Shown here one piece after another: positions 12,145 through 21,820 of a DNA stretch of 64,000 nt. The DNA is taken from the NCBI RefSeq assembly GCF_900215725.1, contig NZ_LT962470.1:323525-387524 (forward strand), in the 5' to 3' direction. The stretch's first letter is position 1. Each line of letters begins with the position of its first letter. The position numbers and the translations under genes are program-made. This DNA comes from Ezakiella peruensis. GTDB taxonomy: Bacteria; Bacillota; Clostridia; Tissierellales; Peptoniphilaceae. The notes under the pieces were generated by a model. It made no database searches and was not told the origin of the DNA. It worked only from the letters and a program-made list of their open reading frames with translations.

Positions 12145-13128
12145 TTACTTATTAATTTCTTTTTCCAGTTCTTGAAGAACTTTTATAATCTCTTCAAAGT
12201 TTGGATATTCTCCATAAATCATTTCTGACATAGCCTTATAATCTTTTTCTATTTCATAAAATCGGTACTCTCTTGGGACTAACCTTAATCTACCATGTAA
12301 TGCTTCTTCATACCTTGCCCACTTCCTAGGATAAAATTTCATCTTAAATTCAATCACTTTCTTTAATAATTCCTTATCCTCTAAGGCTTTGTTTTTAAAA
12401 TCTGAATTTGCTATTTTATATAAGTCATAAAAGTGTCTTGCATATCTGTGGGGCATAGGAGAAGCTTCTGGTCTATTTGCTTCATGATGAAGTATAGTTG
12501 CCTTTTCCCAAAAAGTTCTCTCTGCTGATACTGTTCTTATGCTTGTTTTTTCTTTAAATACATTTGGATAGGCTTCTCCAATTATCGGCAAGATTCCCAC
12601 TTCAATTGCAGGTGTCCATGCTGCAAGACTTCCTATTTCAAGCCTTATATTTTGTGTCAAATAATTAGATTCAAAGATTTTAGGATATTTACATAGAATT
12701 GTTTGTGGATCAAGAGTATCAATCATAAATTCAAAGTCCATGTCCTTGAAATCTTGTTCTAAGACTTTTAATAATTCATCTCTTAAAAAGATTTCAGTCT
12801 TTTCATTGACTTCTTTGTTGAATTTATCCTGTTTAGTATTTGACCTTTCTAACCAAGGTTCTTTTTCTTCGTAACCTAATACTCGCCAGTCCAAAATTAA
12901 GTCTATATCTTCAGAAAATCTTTCTATAAGTCCAAAACACTTTGAAAGTGAAGTGCCACCCTTAAAGGTAAAATATTCTTTCCATTTATTTTCATTAAAT
13001 AGATAGTCTAAGATAAAAGTAACCCAATAGTCTTTTTCAATAACTGCCTCAGATATATTTTTCTTTCTTGCAGTGTTTACTATTAAAACCCTTAGATCTT
13101 CTTTGTTTTCTACATAAAACTTATTCAT
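12145..13128 (-). CDS. abiEii: AbiEii/AbiGii-type nucleotidyltransferase toxin
   Basis: 327 aa. The family transfers nucleotides to RNA (tRNA in studied members), arresting growth and aborting phage infection. The nucleotidyltransferase signature FKGGTSLSK lies near residue 56, followed by SEDIDLIL near 76, which supplies the catalytic acidic pair. Further family regions are RTVSAERTFWEKATILHHE and MPHRYARHFYDLYKI. I choose ATG 13128; its first codons overlap the antitoxin stop (AAATGAATAA). A GTG four codons earlier is less likely. The pair is a cargo cassette between topB and the DUF4366 gene, with its own promoter and terminator. Confidence 0.85.
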   Translation of the reverse strand: MNKFYVENKEDLRVLIVNTARKKNISEAVIEKDYWVTFILDYLFNENKWKEYFTFKGGTSLSKCFGLIERFSEDIDLILDWRVLGYEEKEPWLERSNTKQDKFNKEVNEKTEIFLRDELLKVLEQDFKDMDFEFMIDTLDPQTILCKYPKIFESNYLTQNIRLEIGSLAAWTPAIEVGILPIIGEAYPNVFKEKTSIRTVSAERTFWEKATILHHEANRPEASPMPHRYARHFYDLYKIANSDFKNKALEDKELLKKVIEFKMKFYPRKWARYEEALHGRLRLVPREYRFYEIEKDYKAMSEMIYGEYPNFEEIIKVLQELEKEINK

Positions 13129-13732
13129 TTTGACCCTCACAAATTTCCCTTATTACTTCATATATCCATGCAGGAACTGATTTTGATTCGTTCATTAAAT
13201 CTATTCTTTCTTTTTCACTTAAGTTTTCTCTTATCTTTTGTATAACTTCGCTGGTTATATCTTCTTTACCTAAAGACTTAATTGCTTGAATAACTGTTGC
13301 AGTCTTTAGTGACATATTAGCAATTTCTCCTGGATTTACTTTTTTAAATTCTAAAACTGTATCCCCAAATTTATATTCCTTATATCTTCCACTAGATATA
13401 TATTTATAGTGAGTTGGAACTTGTGTTGAAAGTCCTAATAAGTTTAAGGCTGTGCTATTATATGGTGCAATATTCCAATTGTATTTTCTTGCTATGGCAA
13501 GTGCTAATTCGTGAATTGATACTGCTTCGTACTCTCCAATTAATTCACTGTAACTTGGATTGTAATAAAAGCCATCAATTACACGCTTAATTTTTCTTTC
13601 ATTAACCATTCTATTCAATGTCTTTCTAACAGTTTCATAAGAAGCAATATCTAAAAAGTCGTTGGCAAAAAATACTTTATTTGAGTCAAAATCATTTATT
13701 TTATCTGATATTTTTTCTGTATATGAACTCAT
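13121..13732 (-). CDS. abiEi: AbiEi-type antitoxin / transcriptional regulator
   Basis: 203 aa. It resembles the DUF6088/AbiEi family: a winged-helix N-terminus (TVRKTLNRMVNERKIKRVIDGFYY, split here only for description, about residues 35-60) and a C-terminal domain of the type that restrains the AbiEii toxin. Start at 13732, seven codons inside the longest frame, because AAAGGAGG lies at the proper distance. It overlaps the toxin by 8 bp. Its promoter overlaps a 9-bp inverted repeat, matching the negative autoregulation known for AbiEi proteins. Family assignment is firm in context; the toxin target is not visible. Confidence 0.8.
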   Translation of the reverse strand: MSSYTEKISDKINDFDSNKVFFANDFLDIASYETVRKTLNRMVNERKIKRVIDGFYYNPSYSELIGEYEAVSIHELALAIARKYNWNIAPYNSTALNLLGLSTQVPTHYKYISSGRYKEYKFGDTVLEFKKVNPGEIANMSLKTATVIQAIKSLGKEDITSEVIQKIRENLSEKERIDLMNESKSVPAWIYEVIREICEGQNE

Positions 13733-13743
13733 TACAATCCTCC

Positions 13744-13784
13744 TTTGTCCCAAATATCATATCATATCTGGGACAAAAGTTCAA
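13744..13784 (-). promoter_or_regulatory. AbiE promoter with overlapping operator
   Basis: The minus strand reads TTGAAC (13784..13779), a 17-bp spacer, then TATGAT (13761..13756). TTTGTCCCA (13744..13752) and TGGGACAAA (13769..13777) form a perfect 9-bp inverted repeat covering the -10 and much of the spacer. This is the expected layout for an autorepressing antitoxin. Confidence 0.75.
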
Positions 13785-13805
13785 TTGTGCTTAATTTTCA
13801 TATCT

Positions 13806-14669
13806 TTATAATAGTTCATCGTCATCATCATCTAGTGATTCTTCATTACTTTCTTCATTGTCAGATTCATCTTCTGACTCACTAATATAATCCTCATCAT
13901 CTTCTTCAAAGTCTTCCAACATTCTATCTTCCTTAGCTTTGACTACCTTAAAATAATATCCCGCTCCTATAACTCCTCCAATTACAAGTGCAACAATTAG
14001 AAATGAACCTATTCCGCTTTTCTTTTCTTCTTTTACTTGAACAACAGTGGGTTCTTCTTTTTTTACTTCTTCTTTCTTAGGCTCTTCAACCTTTATAGTG
14101 TTTTTATCTTCTGATTCAATCATATTAAGTAGGTCTTGCTCTCCTACTTCTGTTAATAATCTTACATTATCTTGATTTGATGAGTGATCCACTATTAGGT
14201 GCATAGTTTTTCCACTTTTAGTTTGAAATGTTAAAAATTGTCTTACATCTACTGGATTTTCTTTATCTTTTTCTATGTTTCCACTTGGTGTAATATCTTT
14301 TCCATTCCTATCTACATTTTCAATTACTGAACCTCGTGCCTTATTTTCCCCAGTCGCAAGATTATTTACTGCCTTTGTATTACCACCTTTTACAAGTGAT
14401 GTTTTCTTAGGAGGGTTATTTGAAGGCTTATTTGCTTCACTTGTATTTCCTGGTATTCTTGGAACATCTTGATAAGGAATTTCTTCTTTTGATGGTGTAA
14501 AAACATCATCTTTCAACATTTTTTCAAATTCTTCTTTTTGTGGTTCATAGATTGATTCGTTTTGACTTTCAATCTGTCCTTCATTTGTCATCGCAAATGT
14601 AGTTGCTGGTACTGTAAATGTAAAAAGGAGTAACGCTATGGCTACTCCTCGTTTAATGCTCTTATTCAT
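13806..14669 (-). CDS. DUF4366 / CD1107-family membrane-anchored element protein
   Basis: 287 aa. A signal peptide spans about residues 1-26 (ending TFAMT). A Pro/Asn/Lys-rich extracellular linker follows, then a conserved patch (FLTFQTKSGKTMHLIVDH) near residue 150, the DUF4366 core. A transmembrane segment lies at about 220-243 and a strongly acidic cytoplasmic tail ends the protein. It belongs to the transfer gene block of Tn1549/CTn-like elements and follows the coiled-coil surface protein by 14 bp. The exact role in the secretion channel is unknown; a structural membrane role is likely. Confidence 0.75.
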   Translation of the reverse strand: MNKSIKRGVAIALLLFTFTVPATTFAMTNEGQIESQNESIYEPQKEEFEKMLKDDVFTPSKEEIPYQDVPRIPGNTSEANKPSNNPPKKTSLVKGGNTKAVNNLATGENKARGSVIENVDRNGKDITPSGNIEKDKENPVDVRQFLTFQTKSGKTMHLIVDHSSNQDNVRLLTEVGEQDLLNMIESEDKNTIKVEEPKKEEVKKEEPTVVQVKEEKKSGIGSFLIVALVIGGVIGAGYYFKVVKAKEDRMLEDFEEDDEDYISESEDESDNEESNEESLDDDDDELL

Positions 14670-14683
14670 TTTTCTATCCTTTC

Positions 14684-16267
14684 TTATTTTACATTTTTAA
14701 ATACATAGACTGCTTTTCTAGCATTGTCCCATTCTATTGTTTGGTTTTTGCCATCTTTAATATCTCCATGACTTGCTCCAAAAGCTTTAGCAATATTTGA
14801 AATTGAAGCATGAATTCTTCCATTTATAATTACTGGCTTAACATCTGAATTGTAGACTTTTCCATCTGAATCTTTCATAACACCAGTATCAATATTTAGT
14901 CTTAATGTCTTTTTAGCTAGGATATTATTCTCTTTATTTGAGAAAATAGCTTCACGAGTAGAGTTGTCATACTCAACATTAAAACCTAGAGTATAAGCGA
15001 TATATCTTACTGGAATCATGGTTCTTCCTTGATCCACATAAGTTTTTACATCCATGTAGACCGTTGTCTTACCATCTTTATTGATAATGTTATAAAAGTT
15101 TTTGTCTACTTGAAAAACTGCAAATTCTTTTTCATCTTTAACTTGTTTTTTGTCATGTTGTTTCTCTTGCTCTTTCATCTTGTTAAGATCAAATTGATTT
15201 AGGATATTCTTGTCATCAGCTTTCAAAATTTCGTCCCACTTCTTATCTTGAGATTTCTTATCTTCTTTCTTCTCTTTATTTTCTTTTTGAAGTTTTAGAA
15301 GTTCATCTAATTTCTTAGATAAGTCTTGATTTAGATTTTTATCTTTTTCATCTTTAGCTTGTTTTTCAAGTTCTTCTTTCGATTTTTTATTTGCTTCCTC
15401 GATTAACTTCTTTGCTTCTTCGATTTTCTTATCTAAATCTTTTTTTAGCTTTTTAATTTCTTCTTCAGAAGTTTTTTGTTTTTCTTCTAGCTCTTTAATT
15501 TTCTCTTCTAATTCTTTTTTTGTATTTTCAGAAGATTCTTTTAAACTATCAATAGCCTTTTGAAGCTCTTCAATTTTCTTGCAACATTCTGACTTAGAAT
15601 TTTCTGTTTCTTTCTTTTTAGACTCTAAGTCTTTTATCTTAGTATCTTTTTCATCAAGAGCTTTTTCTAAGTCCTTAATTTTATTATCTTTATCCTCAAT
15701 TTCTTTAGTCTTCTTTGCAAGTTCCCCTTCTAAAGACTCAAGCTTTTCTTGTATTTCTTTGATTTTATTTTCGTTTTTATCAGTCTTTTCTTTCTCAGCT
15801 TCTAACTCCCATTTTGTAGATGAATAATCTTCTTTTAGTTTTGCATTTTCATCTTGTAATCTTTTTAATTCATCTTTAAGCTGAGTAATTTCTGCTATTA
15901 GTTCATCATTGTTAGAATTTTTAAGTTCCTCAATTTCTTTATTCAATTGAGCAATCTTATTATCTTTATCTCTAATTTCTTCTTCTAGCTTAGCTTTTTC
16001 TTGTTTTAGTTTCTCTCCATTATCTTTGCAAGATTCTAACTTTTCCTTTAATTCATTTATCTTTGATTGGTCTTCTTGTTTCTTATCATTTAAGTCTTTG
16101 ATCTGATTTTCTAAATCACTAATTTTAATAATAGAACTCTCTATCACTTTTTTACTACCATCTGTATCATCAGCTTTAGCTAGTACATTAGTAGTTGAGG
16201 TTGATGTTAAAACTAATAAAAGAGCCATAAAAAAGGCTCTTAGTCTGTTCGTATTAAATTTCTTCAT
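14684..16267 (-). CDS. Secreted coiled-coil protein with copper amine oxidase-like N-terminal domain
   Basis: 527 aa. A signal peptide ends near residue 31 (NVLAKA). Residues about 45-340 form a long Lys/Glu-rich coiled coil of heptad-like repeats. Residues about 385-525 resemble the copper amine oxidase N-terminal-like fold used as a wall-binding or structural module (DQGRTMIPVRYIAYTLGF, then VEYD; later VIINGRIHASISNIAKAFG). It overlaps the DUF4315 gene by 14 bp and belongs to the transfer operon. It may act as a surface adhesin or stalk during mating-pair formation. The domain name does not imply oxidase activity. Confidence 0.75.
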   Translation of the reverse strand: MKKFNTNRLRAFFMALLLVLTSTSTTNVLAKADDTDGSKKVIESSIIKISDLENQIKDLNDKKQEDQSKINELKEKLESCKDNGEKLKQEKAKLEEEIRDKDNKIAQLNKEIEELKNSNNDELIAEITQLKDELKRLQDENAKLKEDYSSTKWELEAEKEKTDKNENKIKEIQEKLESLEGELAKKTKEIEDKDNKIKDLEKALDEKDTKIKDLESKKKETENSKSECCKKIEELQKAIDSLKESSENTKKELEEKIKELEEKQKTSEEEIKKLKKDLDKKIEEAKKLIEEANKKSKEELEKQAKDEKDKNLNQDLSKKLDELLKLQKENKEKKEDKKSQDKKWDEILKADDKNILNQFDLNKMKEQEKQHDKKQVKDEKEFAVFQVDKNFYNIINKDGKTTVYMDVKTYVDQGRTMIPVRYIAYTLGFNVEYDNSTREAIFSNKENNILAKKTLRLNIDTGVMKDSDGKVYNSDVKPVIINGRIHASISNIAKAFGASHGDIKDGKNQTIEWDNARKAVYVFKNVK

Positions 16268-16493
16268 TATGAATGTTCTCCTTTTCTTTTAATTTTTCTT
16301 CTCTTTTTCTATCATTGATTTTCTCCATTAATTCTTCCAAGCTAATATTGTTCCTCCTAAGAGTTACAATTATTTCTTCATTTTCAACTTGTATTTCTTC
16401 ATCGCAAATTTCTTTATATTTTGCATTTAAATCTTTCAATTTCTCTTCCATTTTTTTCTTTTTATTCCTAATACTTATAAGTTTTCTGTTCAC
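16254..16493 (-). CDS. DUF4315 family small coiled-coil protein
   Basis: 79 aa. Small, charged, helical protein with the DUF4315 pattern: basic N-terminus, coiled coil, then VTLRRNNISLEELMEKI. I set the start at GTG 16493, which has GGGAG 8 bases upstream; an adjacent ATG is followed at once by TGA and cannot be used, and the longer frame would start inside the preceding gene. It lies between the NlpC/P60 hydrolase and the surface protein, the usual ICE position. Function unknown. Confidence 0.7.
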   Translation of the reverse strand: MNRKLISIRNKKKKMEEKLKDLNAKYKEICDEEIQVENEEIIVTLRRNNISLEELMEKINDRKREEKLKEKENIHNEEI

Positions 16494-16507
16494 ATAATAT
16501 CTCCCTT

Positions 16508-19087
16508 CTATCTTGGTCTTCCAAAACCATAAAAGTGTGATTTCCAATATTTTGAATTTATTGATGTGTATTGAATTGGATCTCCTGCGTGAATCATCAT
16601 TCCGTTACCTGCGTATATTCCTACGTGAGATATTGGTGTTCCACTGTTATATGTTGAGTGGAAAAATATAATATCTCCAGGTTGAGCTTCACTTGGACTT
16701 ACTGGATTACAATAGTCTTTATATATTCTCCATGCAGTTGTTCTTGGCATTCTCTTTACACCAGACTTTGTAAATGACCAACATACAAAACCTGAACAGT
16801 CAAAGTTAGATGGTCCACTTGCTCCAAACACATATCTTTTACCTATATGTTTTTCTGCTTCATTAAATAAGGCTTTTGCAGTAGCTGAATCAAAAGCAAG
16901 ACCAGGATTTCCAAAGTTTGGATTGTCTACTATTTCTCCTAAGTCCCCATTACCTAATCCAAAAACATCTCCCATATTCCCCTTAGCTTCAAGAAGAGCT
17001 TCATAATGAACTACATTGTCTGGATAATCTTTAAATATTTCCCTAACAACTTCATCCATTTCTTTTTTCTTTAAAGTTACAATTAACCTTTTATATTCGT
17101 ACTCTTCTTTTTCATAGCTAGTATAAGGATTGCCACGACTATCATATCTTGTTCTTGCTACTGTTCTTGTTCTAATTTCAATTTCTTCTTTAAAGTCAAG
17201 CTTATACATCTTGTCGAAAAGTTCTTTTAAAATTCCTTTTACTTCAGATGCTGATTTTACTTCTCCACATCTTGAAGTTATATAGGATAAAAGTTCATGG
17301 GTATTATGACCAATTTCTCCTTCTTTGTTTATGATATATTCGTCATATCCAGGATGACTTGTTTTTACACTTTCGATTTGTGATTGTAGGTCATACTCCA
17401 TTGATGAAAATTCTTGATTTACTTCACTTAGAACTGTGTCTTGTGATAGGTATGTTGTTGTCATTACTGAGTTTACAGAGTTACTTAATCCACTCATACC
17501 AACACTTCCGCCACCAATCATAATTGATAGCATAAGACCTAGTCCTATTACTACAAATAAAACCATCTTACTTTTTCTAACAATCAGCTCTTTAGAAGCC
17601 TTACCTAAACTTAAAACAGCTTTTTTAACCCTATCTACAAGTCTTGTTTCGTGCTTTTTAGCTATCATGCTCTTCATTTGTTTTCTCTGGTAAAACTTCT
17701 TAAATCTATTTTTCTTTATATAGGCATCTGACTTTTTTAAATCTTCCAAGCCACTTTTAAACTCCAACTTGCTTTTTCTCTTTCTTATTTTCTTATCAAG
17801 CTTAGAAAGCTTTTTTAAGGACTTTTTCTTTTTATCTAGCTTATACTTCCTTATTCCATGCTGGAGCTTAGAGCTTACATTAGCAGCCTTTTCTCCAGAT
17901 TCTACACCAGTATTGTCAGATCCTGAGCTTAAATAATCTCTCACTAACTCTGATGACTTAGCTCCAGATAATAAAACCCCAGAAGATAAACCTCCTTTAG
18001 TTTTATTCTTTAAGATATTATCCTTTAGCTTACTTTTAGACTTTTCAAGCTCTTCAATCTTTTTATCTGATATAAAGTCTTTAACATCTTGTGCCTTCTT
18101 AGAGTCTTTCGTTGCAGCCTTCTTAGATTCATTTTTTAAGTCATCGATTTTCTTTCGAGTGAATTTATCACTTTCATAATTTTTTCTCTTGTAGTAAGTC
18201 TTCTTCTTGTTGACTTTCTTTTGTTCTGAAGATTTAAGGCTTGTTTCCTTTTCATCTTTTACATATTCTTGATTATTGTCTTTAACCTTTGAGTTATCAA
18301 AAGTCTTATCTGTATCAACTACGCTTAGCTTATTTTCTTTATTTATTTCATTAGAAATTTTTTCCTTATCTCTAAACTTCTTTTCTTGATAAAGCTTCTG
18401 CTTTTGCTTTTTATCGATACTAGTATTACTCTCGTTCTTACTTACTTCATCTTTAACAAGCTTATCTTTTCTATATACTCTCTTGCTTTCCCTGGCTTCA
18501 ATAGGTTTATCTTCACTTGTGTGGATTCGCTTAGACTCTTTCTCGTTGATTTTGTCTTGGAATTTATCCCTACTATGGATAAGTTTATCCTCATAATTTT
18601 TAAGAACTTGTCTTTTTCTTGATGCCTTCTTATTGCTTATTGACTGAGATTTAGCTGAAATATCATCTGTTGTTAGTTTATTAGAATTAATATTTCTACT
18701 GTTTTCACTATCAAAATTTACCTTTTTGATATCTACATCTAAATCTTCATCAAGTTTAAAGCTTTCATCTGCCCTTATTTCAAAATTAGCTTGTTTTATT
18801 TCTTCAGCCTTATCCTTATTATCTAAAACTTCTTTTCTGATTCTTTCCTTGTTTTTAGCCTTCTGAAAATCTTTTAGTTTATCTTGTTTTTGATCTTTAG
18901 CTGATACATTCTCATGAATAAGTTTAGATTCTTTTTCTGAAATTTTATCTCCGAACCTATCCTTAGTTTTAATAATCTTATTGGTATAATCATCTGAATG
19001 AACAAGTTTACTATCAATATTCTTTTCAGGAGCGTCCCTATTTCTTATAATTTTCTTTTGAAAATCTTTTTTTAGTTTTTTATCCAT
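16508..19087 (-). CDS. Conjugative NlpC/P60 peptidoglycan hydrolase (VirB1/Orf14-like)
   Basis: 859 aa. It opens the cell wall for the transfer channel. The first 500 residues are cytoplasmic, highly charged and repetitive: a motif like LIHS-D, KI-EKESK, IH occurs near residues 27-60 and again near 165-195. One transmembrane segment lies at about 502-525. A linker domain follows, then the C-terminal NlpC/P60 catalytic domain with Cys in FDCSGFV (about 763), His in SHVGIYAG (about 820) and IHAGDP. It is 7 bp downstream of virB4. The long repetitive N-terminus is unusual in length for a cell wall hydrolase and may be a docking scaffold. Confidence 0.85.
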   Translation of the reverse strand: MDKKLKKDFQKKIIRNRDAPEKNIDSKLVHSDDYTNKIIKTKDRFGDKISEKESKLIHENVSAKDQKQDKLKDFQKAKNKERIRKEVLDNKDKAEEIKQANFEIRADESFKLDEDLDVDIKKVNFDSENSRNINSNKLTTDDISAKSQSISNKKASRKRQVLKNYEDKLIHSRDKFQDKINEKESKRIHTSEDKPIEARESKRVYRKDKLVKDEVSKNESNTSIDKKQKQKLYQEKKFRDKEKISNEINKENKLSVVDTDKTFDNSKVKDNNQEYVKDEKETSLKSSEQKKVNKKKTYYKRKNYESDKFTRKKIDDLKNESKKAATKDSKKAQDVKDFISDKKIEELEKSKSKLKDNILKNKTKGGLSSGVLLSGAKSSELVRDYLSSGSDNTGVESGEKAANVSSKLQHGIRKYKLDKKKKSLKKLSKLDKKIRKRKSKLEFKSGLEDLKKSDAYIKKNRFKKFYQRKQMKSMIAKKHETRLVDRVKKAVLSLGKASKELIVRKSKMVLFVVIGLGLMLSIMIGGGSVGMSGLSNSVNSVMTTTYLSQDTVLSEVNQEFSSMEYDLQSQIESVKTSHPGYDEYIINKEGEIGHNTHELLSYITSRCGEVKSASEVKGILKELFDKMYKLDFKEEIEIRTRTVARTRYDSRGNPYTSYEKEEYEYKRLIVTLKKKEMDEVVREIFKDYPDNVVHYEALLEAKGNMGDVFGLGNGDLGEIVDNPNFGNPGLAFDSATAKALFNEAEKHIGKRYVFGASGPSNFDCSGFVCWSFTKSGVKRMPRTTAWRIYKDYCNPVSPSEAQPGDIIFFHSTYNSGTPISHVGIYAGNGMMIHAGDPIQYTSINSKYWKSHFYGFGRPR

Positions 19088-19094
19088 ATCACAC

Positions 19095-21518
19095 CTACTT
19101 AGCTTCTTCTGGTTTTGTTGTCATTAGCTTATATAACATGGTGTCTTTAGGAAACTTATCTATAAATGGAACAATAGTATTTCCAAAGAATAATAGTCCC
19201 TCACCTGCATTTGAATTAGTAATATAGTTTAACTGATAAGGCGATATTTTTAATTTCTTAGCAAGAATATCTCTATCTCCAGATGCTTGATTTAACATTA
19301 GAACAAAGTCTGTATTATCAAAGATATTTTCAATTTCCTGACTTGTTAAAAGGTCTTTTACGTTTTGAGTTATACCTGTTGGAATACCACCCCATTTTCT
19401 AAATCTTTTCCAGATTTCTACTGAATATGAAGCAGTTTGTGGGTCTTTTAATAAAAGGTGGAACTCATCTATATAGTATCTAGTAGACTTGCTTCCTCTA
19501 TTTAGGGAAACCTTGTTCCAAACCTGGTCTTGAATTACAAGCATACCTATTTTTTTAAGTTGTGTTCCTAGCTCTTTTATATCAAAACAGAGTAGTTGTC
19601 TATTTAAGTCAACATTTGACCTATTATTAAATACATTAAGACTTCCCTTAACATAAATTTCCATTTCTGTTGCGAGTTTTCTACCGACTCCCTCTTCTTG
19701 AGATAGGAGCATATCGTATAAATCTCCTAATATTGGCATATTTTCTGGTTTTGGGTCTTCAAAATATTTTTGGTATATCTTTGGTAAGCACCTATCTATA
19801 ACTGATTTTTCTGCAGCAGTAAGACCAGATCCTCCTACTACAAGTTCAAGCATAGACATTATGAAGTTTGCCTTATCCTTTAAAGGTGCGTCCCCATCTC
19901 CATAGTTCATATTAATATCTAGTGGATTAAGGTAGTCCTTTGATTTTGCTGAAACTTTAATAACTTCTCCATTAAATTGTTTTACAAGGTTTGAATACTC
20001 GCCTTCAGGATCACAAATAATTACATCATCGTCTGTTACAAGAATTGCATTTGCCATCTCTCTCTTTGCCGAGAAAGATTTACCAGAACCTGGTGTTCCT
20101 AATATTAATCCGTTAGGGTTCTTGAGTTTCTTCCTATCTGCCATAATTAAGTTTTGGCTAAGGGCATTTAAGCCATAGTACAAAGAATTTGCTGAATCAA
20201 TAAATAGCTCTTCTGTTGTAAAAGGCATAAATACTGCCGTTGATGATGAAGTTAAAAATCTTTTTATCTCGACTTGGTTAACTCCTAGAGGTAAGACAGA
20301 AACAAGTCCTTGCTCTTGCTGATGAGATAATCTTTTCACCTGACAATTATGTCTGTTAGCAATTGATGAGATTTGAGCAATAGTATTTTCTAATTTTTGA
20401 TTAGTCCTAGCAAAATTCATCATTACTATGGTAACTACAAAGAGCCTTTCATCTCTATTTTGTAAGTCAGATAACATGGACTTAACATCCGCACCAAAAG
20501 TATTTATATCTGATGGAATAATATCCATATCATATCCTGCTCGAACTGCTTTCTTTTGTTCTTCAATTTTCATTCTATCCAGGTCTGTATTTTTTCTCTT
20601 AATGAGTTTAATGGCTTCTGCTTGTTCAACTACATCTATATGAAAAGCTACATAAATATTGTCATCAATATCTAAAAACTCAGATAACATTCTGTCTGAT
20701 AACTCACTTGCAAGTATTTGAAAATGGCTTACTGCTCCAATGAATTTCCCAAATTTAAAATTATTTGCTGGTGCAAAATTAAAGATATTGGGAGTTATAT
20801 GTGACTTTGTAGACTCTTTCTTCTTCAAATCTTTATATGAAAAATAAAAGTTTTTGTCTGGATTTAACATATCGTGAACAAGTCTTAGCCTTTCTTCACC
20901 ATCAAGGCTTTCTGCTCTTACTCCCATAGATTTAAAGTTAGATAAAATATCTACTTCAAGTCTATTTAACTTTGCTCTTGCTTGCTCTAGGTTATCGGCT
21001 TCTGTTGTAAAGGTTATATACTTCATCTTTTTAAGTCCGTTATTGCCCTTTGCAAGTTGAAGCTTTAACATCTCCCTAAACTCTTTTCTTACATCGTCAT
21101 AGAAGTCTCCCTTATCAGCAATTTTAATTGCATCTTGTAGGTCTTTATTTCTTCCTAATTGATTTACATACGAAAGTTCAATGTGGACACTTGGATCAAA
21201 AGAATTTAAAAAGTTGGCAAATTGGTTAAAGATTAAATCTCTATCTTCTTCCAATGCCAACTGGTAATTTATATCTTGAAATGAAATTGTCCTTGAATAA
21301 TTTTTTTCATCTAACTGGCAAATGCCCTCTGGTAACATTCTTATATAGGGAATTGTATCTTCAACAGTAAATCTCTTTTTCTCTTTCTTTAAAAGTACAC
21401 TTAGAAGACTATTTGTTGGATCTTTCTTTGTTTTTAGCCTTCTTACTTCCTTTCGGTCTTTTTTTAATTGTTTTTCCCTTAGATTTAAGTCGCTGATTTG
21501 CTTTTTTCTTTGCTTCAA
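19095..21518 (-). CDS. virB4: VirB4-family conjugation ATPase
   Basis: 807 aa. Powers assembly of the type IV secretion channel at the inner face of the membrane. Walker A is LGTPGSGKSFSAKREM near residue 478, Walker B is YYIDEFHLLL near 683, and the CagE/TrbE-type N-terminal domain fills the first half. The start is TTG at 21518: AAAGGAGG stands exactly 6 bases upstream and no ATG has comparable support. The gene begins inside prgI, overlapping it by 110 bp in another frame, an arrangement shared by related elements. Confidence 0.88.
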   Translation of the reverse strand: MKQRKKQISDLNLREKQLKKDRKEVRRLKTKKDPTNSLLSVLLKKEKKRFTVEDTIPYIRMLPEGICQLDEKNYSRTISFQDINYQLALEEDRDLIFNQFANFLNSFDPSVHIELSYVNQLGRNKDLQDAIKIADKGDFYDDVRKEFREMLKLQLAKGNNGLKKMKYITFTTEADNLEQARAKLNRLEVDILSNFKSMGVRAESLDGEERLRLVHDMLNPDKNFYFSYKDLKKKESTKSHITPNIFNFAPANNFKFGKFIGAVSHFQILASELSDRMLSEFLDIDDNIYVAFHIDVVEQAEAIKLIKRKNTDLDRMKIEEQKKAVRAGYDMDIIPSDINTFGADVKSMLSDLQNRDERLFVVTIVMMNFARTNQKLENTIAQISSIANRHNCQVKRLSHQQEQGLVSVLPLGVNQVEIKRFLTSSSTAVFMPFTTEELFIDSANSLYYGLNALSQNLIMADRKKLKNPNGLILGTPGSGKSFSAKREMANAILVTDDDVIICDPEGEYSNLVKQFNGEVIKVSAKSKDYLNPLDINMNYGDGDAPLKDKANFIMSMLELVVGGSGLTAAEKSVIDRCLPKIYQKYFEDPKPENMPILGDLYDMLLSQEEGVGRKLATEMEIYVKGSLNVFNNRSNVDLNRQLLCFDIKELGTQLKKIGMLVIQDQVWNKVSLNRGSKSTRYYIDEFHLLLKDPQTASYSVEIWKRFRKWGGIPTGITQNVKDLLTSQEIENIFDNTDFVLMLNQASGDRDILAKKLKISPYQLNYITNSNAGEGLLFFGNTIVPFIDKFPKDTMLYKLMTTKPEEAK

Positions 21519-21819
21519 TGTATGCCTCCTTTCTTATTCTCTTAGTTGGTTGATAAAACTTATGAAGATAGAAAAATTTAAAATATTTTTCAAAAGTTAA
21601 GGTATCTTTTTCATATAAGGTTATAAAAAAGATTGGCAGGGTTACTATTAGCATTACAATGATTGAAACATCATTAGGTAGATATTTCTTCATAAATAAA
21701 TAGGTTGGTATGCCAATTAGTCCTGCCACAGAAAAACCTATAAGTTGTCTTTTAGTTAAGTTAAAGGCAACCTTTGTTTTAATCTTGTCCAAATCTTTTG
21801 GTATTGGTACATACGCCAT
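21409..21819 (-). CDS. prgI: PrgI family membrane protein of the transfer channel
   Basis: 136 aa. The start MAYVPIPKDLDKIKTKVAFN and two adjacent hydrophobic segments (about residues 28-45 and 51-67) are typical of PrgI, a VirB3-like partner of VirB4. The C-terminus is very basic. Its last 36 codons overlap the start of virB4 in a different frame, which tightly couples the two. The basic tail (residues about 105-136) is long for PrgI and encodes the overlapping ribosome site. Confidence 0.8.
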   Translation of the reverse strand: MAYVPIPKDLDKIKTKVAFNLTKRQLIGFSVAGLIGIPTYLFMKKYLPNDVSIIVMLIVTLPIFFITLYEKDTLTFEKYFKFFYLHKFYQPTKRIRKEAYIEAKKKANQRLKSKGKTIKKRPKGSKKAKNKERSNK

Positions 21820-21820
21820 T

